64,000 nt of DNA, taken from Rapana venosa (taxonomy: Eukaryota; Mollusca; Gastropoda; Neogastropoda; Muricidae). This document shows positions 51,612-61,200 of this stretch, piece by piece. The notes under the pieces were generated by a model that had not been told where the DNA came from, did not search any database, and saw only the letters and a program-made list of their open reading frames with translations. The translations under genes and the position numbers were made by a program. Position 1 is the stretch's first letter. Each line of letters begins with the position of its first letter. The DNA lies in NCBI GenBank assembly GCA_028751875.1, contig CM054135.1:7582924-7646923 (forward strand). Reading direction: 5' to 3'.

Positions 51612-54600
51612 CAGTAAAAAGACCTAATCAACAAACGTTGCGCGTCATCGCCTCGCAGGTGGGGAAGTTAGTTCTTCAGTTGTAACGTCCTTTCCACCAG
51701 AAAAGTGATATCGGACGATTTTGTGTGTGTGTGTGTGTGTGGTGGTGTGTGCGTGTGTGTGTGTGTGTTGTGTGTGTGTGTGTGTGTAAGTGTGTGTGTG
51801 TGAATGAGTGTGAGTATATGAGTGAAATTGTGGGCGTGTGTGAGTGTGTGTGAGTGTGCAAGCGCGTGTGTACATGTAAGTAAATATATCAGAGAAATTG
51901 TGTTATGTATGTGTGTTCCTGTAGGTGTGTGTGCGTGAGTGCACGCGTGCGTGTATGTATGTATATAATGTGTGTTTGTGTGTGCGTGAGTGCATGCATG
52001 CGTGTATGTATGTATATAATGTGTGTATGCGTGTGTATGCACGCGCGTGCGCTTGTTTGCGTGTGAACATGCAAGTATGTGTGGGGGTCTTGCCTGCGTG
52101 CTTGCGTGCGTGCGTGCGTGTGTGCGTGTGCGTGCACCAGTAAAAATCCCTAATCAACAAACGTTGGGCGTCATGGCCTGGCAGGTGGGGAGGCTGGAGG
52201 AGGTGGTGAGCGGGCGGGACTGGGAGGTGGTGGAGGGCCACGTGCGTCAGCTGGAGCAGAAGGTGCAGGGGGAGCTGCAGCTGGCCCAGGAGAGGCACGA
52301 GGTCCACCTGGACCTCTTCAAGCAGGAGGAAAGCAAGGTCAGGTTTGTTGGTTGGTTTTGTTTCTTGTAGGATTGGTTTCGCTGATGATTGTAAGTATGT
52401 TCTTTGGAGCCAGAAGGCCCATAGAGCCGGAGCTTATCCCGGTTTCTGTAGCGTTAAGCGAACTGATGGTTTTTTCACCATCCCTGTGACAGGACGCTAG
52501 TCTGTCGCCAGATACTTCCCCAGCAGAGCTGGTACCCACTTGTACACCTGGGTGGAGTGAGGAAAATAGGAGTAAAGTGTCTTTCCCAAGGACACAACAC
52601 CGAGCCGAGCGGGGATCGAACCCGCGACCTCTGGATCACGAGTTGACTCGCTGATGATTGATTCGACAGTAAAGTCAGTTGACAAGAACTTGGTTCCGGG
52701 TGATTGAGTGATTGTAGAAAAATGTTTTGTTCACTGATTATAGACTGTATTTTGTCCTGCGCTTGGGTACATTGTGTCTAGTGTCTGGATAGGTATCTTG
52801 ACATAATTTGTGGTTAAAAAATAGTTTTTTTTTAAAAATGAATGCAAGGATCTGTTATACTTTTTTTGTGGGGGTGTTAACTTTCTTATTCAGCTGTTAA
52901 TGAAGAACACATTTTTGATAATTTTTTTTAATTTCGTTTTTTGTGTCAAAATGATGTGTTAGTTAGTACACACTTTTGTGGATTTCATACCCTGGCTGAT
53001 ATTTGGGTTAGAGGTAGGGCTACACGTGCTGATATGTACAGAATTCTGATCACTGGAAATGTGACAGAGATTTATTTACTTATCTGGTCTTTTATTTTAA
53101 GGGAAATGGAGACTGGGACAAACAGAAGCGGAATGTGTTAACTTTGAAAAAAAACACCAACACTGTTAGTATAAAAAAAAAATTTTATATTTTTTTCAGC
53201 ATGCAAGAAGTGAAGAGTATCTGTCATCCATCAGTAAGCTAGTTAACCTATATTTTATAACTACATACATAAAACAATACCACAAAAACCAATACCACAT
53301 ACCGACCCGACCCAACACGAAATCCCGCAGTAATGAATATGTTCCCCCCGACTTCATACATGAAACAATACCACAAAAACCAATACCACATACCGACCCC
53401 ACCCACCCCAACACAAAAGCCCGCAGTAATAAATACGTTTCCCCCCGACGCTACAGGTGGAGCACATGTGGGAGGAGGCGCAGCAAGAGCGCGACCACTT
53501 TGAGGCTCGCTGCTCCGACCTGGAGGAGGAGCTCCGCTCCGTCAGCAACCTGCACGACGACGAAGTGGAGCGCATGCGGCAGGACGTCATGACGGCCGTC
53601 AGCGCCATCCGCGCCAACGAGGAGGAGTCGGAGACGCAGCTGAGCGACAAAGTGCAGCAGCTGACCAAGCAGATCCTGCTGCAGAAAGAGACCTACAAGG
53701 TGAGCGGGGATGGGTAAAGGAGGGTGTGTGTGTGAGAGACGGTGACTGCTGTCTGTGCTGGTGTTTTGAGTGTTTTCTTATTTCTATCTATCTGTCCCGT
53801 AGTCTGACGACCGTGGGGGCACCCTCAAAGACTCAACAACCAGTTCCCTTTTCCCGTTTCTTATTTATAGGATCCTTATTTATTTATACCACTTTAAGTC
53901 ATGAGATTTCTCTGCGTGAAATTCGGGCTGCTCTTCCCTAGGGAGAGCGTGTCGCCACAAGAGCAGCGCCACCCTTTTTTTTTGTGTGTGTGCGTGTTTT
54001 TGGTCTGCAACTGTATTTGTTTCCCTATCAGAGTGGCTTTTTCTAAGAATTTTTGGGGGGTCACCCTGAATATGCACTCTTGTTTCATTCATCACTCCTT
54101 TAAATTGATAACCCAATTTGACATACATTGTGGCTGGATGGTGGTTAAGACTGTTTGACTTCAATTTCCTGGGTCCATGAAGCCATGGGTTCGAATCTTG
54201 ATGGCGTCTGGTGAATTATGTGTGGGGAGTTTTACGATCTTCCAGGCCAACTTCAAGTGCAGACCTGCCAGTGCCTTGATTTTTTTTCGGGTATATACAT
54301 ATGCAGAAGATTAAATATGCATGTTAAAGATCTTGTAATTCATGTCAGCATTCAGTGGATTACAGAAACACAAACAGACCCAGCATACATCCCTGAAGTT
54401 GGAATGTGGCTACCTTCATGGTGGGAAAAACCAGTCGCATACGCGAAATCTCAGGTAAACCTTCTCGCTGAGGAACAAACAAAAAAAGAAGAAAAAAATT
54501 CTGCTTTGCGTTGATGACCATTATTTAGGAGGACACTTTATTTTGCATGTATTGTATACAAATTTCAGCTTTGCTAGATTTCTGTTCATGAAATCAGGCT

Positions 54601-55171
54601 GCTCTCCCCGGGGAGAGTGCCTTGCCCCAAGAGCAGCCGTCCATTTATGCTTACTTTTAAATTTTCCTGTCAGCATGTATTGTTTCCCTATAAGAGTGAC
54701 TTTAAATTACATAATTTTGCCAGGGGCAACATGGTTGTTGCCGTATGTCCCTTTACACTTGGTAAAATGAGGTGGTTTGGGGGAAGAATGTTTCATGTGT
54801 TGTGTTGGGGGGTGTTTTCAGCGGTTTCTGCGGAAGATGAAGGGTCAGCTGGCAGGCCCCAACAAGGAGGACGTGGTGGAGATGGTCAACAAGGAACTGT
54901 CTGGTGTCTCCGATCATGCTGAACTGGTCAGTGTACAGTCCTCTGTGTGTGTGTGTGTGTGGTTTTGTGAGTGTGTGTGTGTGTGTGTGTGCACGTGTGT
55001 GTGTGTGTGCACGTGTGTGTGTGTTCATGTATGTTTGTGAGTGTGTATGTGAGTGGCTATGTGTGTGTGTTTGTATGTGTGTACATGCAAGTGTGTATGT
55101 GCCTGTGTGCAGGGTTGTGTGTATTTTATTTTGCATGGGAGAGATGGTGAGAAAGAATATTAGTGCAAGAG

Positions 55172-55210
<39 letters not shown>

Positions 55211-58200
55211 ATTTATAATACTTCAGACTTGGCACATAAGAAATGTTCTGTCACATGTTAGTTTTTCATTGCCTAAATGTGCAGTGATAGCTCTCCTTGC
55301 ATCCTATGTGTACATGACCTGGTTTACAAGGCAAAGACATAACTTTTTTTTGCCGGCAGCCTGAAGACGAAGAGGTTCCACCATTGCCAAGTCAGCCTCC
55401 CCCTGATGCCCCCCACTCTGAGGACAAAACTCTCAACATGGAAGAGGTAGGCTGCTTTCTGTGATGCTTGTCTCCTCCTCTTCCTCCTCTCCTCCTTTAC
55501 CTCCTTGTCCTCCACCTCTTTTTCCTTCTTCAGCTATAGTCTCCAGCTGACCTCTCTTCTTCTCTTTTCTGTTCATTCTGTTCTGTTCATTTCGTAGGGT
55601 TTATTTCAGTTGCTGATTAGAATTTAGTTGGTTTTGTGTATGTTTTTCTTCTGTACCCGAATTGGGGTTTTTGGGGCGAAGAATTTGAGTTAGCCGTGTC
55701 CCTTGTGTAACTGTCATCTTTGTGTCCTGTGTGTGGTTGGATTGTCTCATGTTTTTGTATTCAAATTTTGTGTTATTTTTGTTTTTGCTCTGTGTGTGTG
55801 TGTGTTTATTTTGATAACAATCTTGTGATTTTTGTCAGGTAATTGTGGTGAGATGAAAAGAGCGTGCGTGATCATGTATGTGTGTGTTATATAAGTATTA
55901 GGAGCAAATATTGAATGTGTCTTCAAATGTGACTGGCCCATATGGTAAGAGTATTGATAGTGAATTCTATTTCTATATTTTACTGTTTCCATGCAGACTG
56001 ATATAGTAAAGGTGTCACTGATTTATTTTGTCAAAAGTCCAGAGATGTATTCATTTAGAAATGTTCAGATGGATAAGAAGTATCTGTAGGATACATACCA
56101 ATCTTGTGCATGTTCTGGGGATTTCTTCTCACACTTTTAAGTCCTGCTTTTTATAGGTTGCAAAGTTTTCTCTTTTAGTAATTAAAAAAAAAAATGTTGT
56201 ATAACCTTTTCTCTGTATATATCTGTTGAAAATTGCTAGCTATGTCTCATTCAAGTCATGTTGTTTTTCGAGGATTTTTATTTTGTGCTTTTTGTTATGT
56301 CTGACAAAGATATGAATATACAAACATGTTGAATATTTTAGCAGTTGAGAACTGGTGTCTTGCTGTGTTGTTAGGAACTGGAGCTGTTGAAGAAGGAGAA
56401 AGATGAAGCTTTGGCTGAGGAGACACGCAACACTAAAGCAGGTAAGTTCTTCACATCTTTTTTCATTTTATTTATTTTTTCATTTTTGTTATGTAAAGTA
56501 AAGGTAAAGGAGTCCCATAACCTATAAGGTCGTAGGGGAGCGAGGCGTCAGAGACCTCAACTTCTCTAGGGCCAGCATATTGAGGGCGGCGCCCATCTTC
56601 TCTCCCTCGCTGTTTTACCTTCCCTTACCCTAAAGAGGGCAGGTACCCATTTACAGCTGGGGGAACTGTACTGAAGCCAAGGCGCGCAAACGGTCACCCA
56701 TCCAACTGGTAACCACGCTCAATGCTGCTTAACTTGGCTGGGGGAAAGCGAGTGCTCTGACCACTGAGCTATCCCGTCCCCTATTTTATTATATGCTGCG
56801 TTCAAAACAAGTCCAGGTAAAGATTCTCACTCGGAATAAAGTATGTGGGGAAAATGGGAGATTTGACTTTGGAAGTGCTTTGGAAGTAATCAAAGTACTT
56901 GCTGTTTGCTTCAAAGTTTTTTTGGCATATTTGTCTGTTGCTGTTAGGTAAATTATTTGCATTTCGAGTTTTTCTCCAAGCATCAGAATAGTTGCTTTTA
57001 CTTTGTAATTGCATTCATCATATGAACTTGCTTCTAAGATTGTATGTCCAAACGCGCGAGAGAGAGAACTCGAACTCGAACTCGAATGATTTATTCACAA
57101 AAAGGCCATTGGCCCATACATGAAGGGGGTTGCCGAACTGCTTACTATTTTGGTGGGGGGTAAAAGCAATAGTGACAACATGTTACTGCATAACAAAACG
57201 TCAGCTACAAAAATATGACTTAGGATAGCAATATCGAGAGAGACAATTTGACACAATTTTATTGCTATTTAGCGATCAAGCCATATAGTGCTGCGGCGCG
57301 GTAACGACGATATCGAACGCACGCGATTACAATGACATGGAAACCATGGCAGTAGTGGTATGTACATCAAGATTCGATACATTATTGTCTGTGTCTCAAG
57401 TGTCCCAATTTTCAAACCAGCCTTTCCTTTTCCAGTCTACAGCCAGCGAAGTCGGCCCATGTAAGACGAAGTCAGCCCATGTAAGACTGGATCAGGTCCC
57501 GAAGATGATGTAACTCCTGCTCAGCACTCGCCACCACTGTCGCTGTGTGTTGTGTGTTAGTACACTGTTTCCCTTTACGAAGTCTGGCAAGCCTGACACG
57601 TTCTTCTGGCAACATGTTTTTCTCTTCTTGCTTGATGTACCAGAACACACACTTAGATTCCTCGCCAGGATCTCCATTCCAAGAGTATTCCAGGGTGATG
57701 TCATCTGATTCACACATCACAATGTTTTGATCATCCGAACTATGTACCACCACCTTTCGAAACCGTGTGTTTCTCTTGCTGTCCCTTAATCTACGCTGCA
57801 CACGTTTGTCAGTTAGAGTAGACACATACTGTTTCACAATACCAGTATGAGAGTCATCCACTGTGCAGCCAACTGTCAGCTCTTCCTGCACATCAGACGC
57901 CTCAGAAGACACACCGATCTTACTGTCTGTTGCTGGTTCACACGGCAAAGCAAGTGAATCTAGTGTGGCTGGGACATTCACTGCACTGTCAACACACAGC
58001 TCTGTGTACACGCTGGCTTGTTTTGATTCGGCATCCACTCTGTCACAATGCAGGGAGTCACTGTCAGACAACACCGAGTCTTCCAAAACACTGTCCTTGT
58101 CACACTGACGACTTGCCTGTCTTTCTTGATGTTGTTTACTTCTTTGGACGTCACGACGGATTTGGGAAGGGCACTTCTTGCGAAAATACTGAACTCGAGA

Positions 58201-61200
58201 ATTACAATTCAGCACTGGGTCCGCCATTTCTGTTGATACTGACTTGTCAACTGGCTTCAGTCGCAAGACGAAGACAACGCTGCCGCTCTCCCCCGCGACT
58301 TTCCAGCTCGATAGGACGTTGCCGATCAGCAGGGCATTTAAAGTTGTTACTACAGTTGCTGGAAGGCCAGTAACTGACATTTTGAAGCTTAAATGCAAAA
58401 ATTTGCATCAGCTTACTAACAGCACGCCCTTTTAGTTCTCGTCCCGTCACGCCGTCAATATCGAGAGAGAGAGAGAGAGAGGGAGGAAAAGAATGTCAGA
58501 CATATAAAAAAACAAAACAAAAAAAACCCCTTGATTTACAGATCAGGCAAATGTGTATGGTTTCAGCTCTGGACGCCATGAGGAAAGCATACGAAGAGGA
58601 GCTGCAGCATGAGCGCCAGAAGTACCGGGAGTGTCTGACCACCATGTACAACGAGGACTTTGTCAGCGAGATCCGCCACAGACACGAGTCAGGCACCTCC
58701 ACTCATCCTCCTCTCTTTCTCTGCCTCTTGTCTCTTTTCTCCTGTCCTGACGTTTTGTTTGATCTCTTTATCATGATGTGTTTTTGGTATTTATCATGAC
58801 GTTTTTGTTTTTATCTATTTATGATGATGGTCTTTGTTTTTCTTATTTATGATCAAAGCAGTTCGTGCTGACCAGTCAGTCAGTCACCACTGAGCGCTGG
58901 TTAGAACAGCGTCTTAAACTCTGGAAGGATGTGGGTTTGATCCCCATCACAGATATTTTTCTCTTCTGACAAAACAGCCCGCATATTCATTATAACTCAG
59001 TCAAGGGTCTAGGGCCCAGTGCTAAAATTAGCCCAACATTTCCTTTGACCTTCACATCCCTCCCTCCCTTTTCTTCACCCTCCCTGTTTTCTACACTGCT
59101 GTGTTAAGAAAGGAGAAAAGCTTCCAAGTCTAAGATTCGTCAGCTCCTGCTGTGATAAGTACTAGCTGGCCCCAGCTGGGCTGGGGTGGAATGGATAGCA
59201 TCTAAAAATGAGTAGCTGAAAGTCGGAGAAATTGACAGCTGCAGAAAAGTTGTTTCTGAGACTGACTCAAATATAATCAGTCAAAAAGTTGCGTGAATTT
59301 TGTTGAAGTGATTGGACTACAATATTTTCAATCCTTTCAGTGTTGAACTTAGTTTTTGTTATCCCAGAACTTATATATGAATAGTGTGTGATGAAATCCT
59401 CCACACCCCAAACAGGGGTCCCAGTCCCAGGCCCAAGTCCTTCAGACGAGAATATAAACCAAGGCCCCATGTGTGAACACATGCCGAACATCTTGCGCAC
59501 ACATTAAAACCTGCTCCGATTTTCAGAAGAGTAAACAGACCATTGTGTGCCGGTAGGAACATCTGACACAATTTACAAAAAGGCATGCACAAGGGGACTG
59601 AATCTTTATATAAAAAAAAAATATATATTATATATAAAGGTGCATATTCCATTATCTTAGAAACAAAAGAAGTAAATAGGGTACTGAAGTAGCACATGTT
59701 GATGTTGTGTGTGCTGTGTGTGTGTGTGTGCTCTGTGTGTGTTTGTGTGTGTGTGTGTGCTGTGCTATGTGACACAGAGTGGAGGTGGAGAAGACGAAGG
59801 AAGAGCTGAAGCAGGTGAAGATGCACTACATGAGCAAGTGTGAGGACCTCAAGCTGCTGGAGGTCAAGCTGGGCCAGACCAAGCAGGACTACGAGAGTCA
59901 CATCAACCAGCTCATCAAGAGGTCAGTCAGCTGTTTATCCTTTCTTTTCTCTGTGTGTGTGTGGGGTGGGGGGGGGGGGGGGGGGGCATGAGCTATGTTT
60001 TTACTTTGCATCTGTTTACGACAGTTTCTGTTGTATGAGTTTGTGAGAGTGTTGAAAGACGAAAAATGGAAGGTGAAGATGGGCAGGGACGAGAGGACAG
60101 GAGGTAGACATAACAGTCATAGGTCAGTGCAGTGGTTATACTTTTTTGTGTGTGAGTGGTGGGGGATGGGGGGGGTGTTGCAATGTGTGAGCTGACAGCA
60201 ATTTTGTACTCTGGCATCTGTTAGACTTTCTTTTGTTCTGTGTATGTGTTTGAAGAGAAATAGAAGTTGAGTAATGAGTGGACAACTGGAGGACTGGCAA
60301 CATGGAGTTAGTGCTCAAGACTTCTAGAAGGGGCACTACCATGGCAGAGTACATGGTTTTAGACGATGTTGATAGCCAGATACCGGCAATTTGTGTACCC
60401 GGCATTGTTTGGGCTTTTCTTTCTCTGTTTTCCCCACGTATCGTAGAGGAATGAACTACAACTATGTCAATCAGAAGAAGAGAGAAAAAAAAAATCAGAG
60501 CCTGCTTGGCAACGCCTCCCGAGGCAGCAGCCCGAATGAAGAGAGAATTTGCGTGACTTAAGTGGTTTAATGAAATTGGGTTTATTTGTGGGGGGAAAGT
60601 TTTCACCGCATATAATTCTCAGCTATAGTCTGAGTTACAAAGTTGAGGCGTTGATAGTTTGCATGTGTGACCATTTTTACCTACATTAAGGTAGCCACAT
60701 TCTGACTTCGGGGATGCTCATGTCGGTGTAGGGCAGCAGACAGTGCTCTGTTCGTGTAGCGCTTTCTGCACAACGTCTGCCAACTTCTGATAGAGTGGGA
60801 GAGAGGCATTGAATATTTCCAAACTTGTTTTCACTTTAAAGTTTGGTGGTGGTAGTTTTTTTTGTTCTTTTTTAGTGTTCTGGTGAAAATAGTGTGTTAA
60901 ATGGAAGGTTGTCAGCTGTTTAATGTGGTATGGGTTGTGTTTTTCTTTTTCTTTTCAATTCAATCAATTCAAACACTTTATTACCTCAGAGACGGATAAA
61001 TTCAGGGTGAAAACATAAAAAAGTTGTATGTGATTTAAGTTTGTGAAAGATTGGCTGTATTTGTAGACAGGATATAATTCTTAGAGAAAAAATGTTGGCC
61101 TGTTGTATGGTCTGTTTTGGTTTTTTTCTCTTTGGAACTCTCTTTGTGCATTTTGGTTTTATCATTTTCTTATAATTGACATATTTTGCCTGAAAGTGTG

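Larger units (their letters stand above)
53700..54821 (+). other. Intron between exons 16 and 17
   Basis: About 1.1 kb, GT-AG. It is nearly filled by three SINE pieces: family D inverted (53896-54048), family E full (54125-54490) and family D inverted (54585-54740). Confidence 0.65.
56442..58566 (+). other. Intron between exons 19 and 20 with nested elements
   Basis: About 2.1 kb, GT-AG. It holds an inverted SINE-A (56500-56783) and an antisense element with a 308-codon ORF (57060-58440), followed by a GA tract. Confidence 0.7.
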
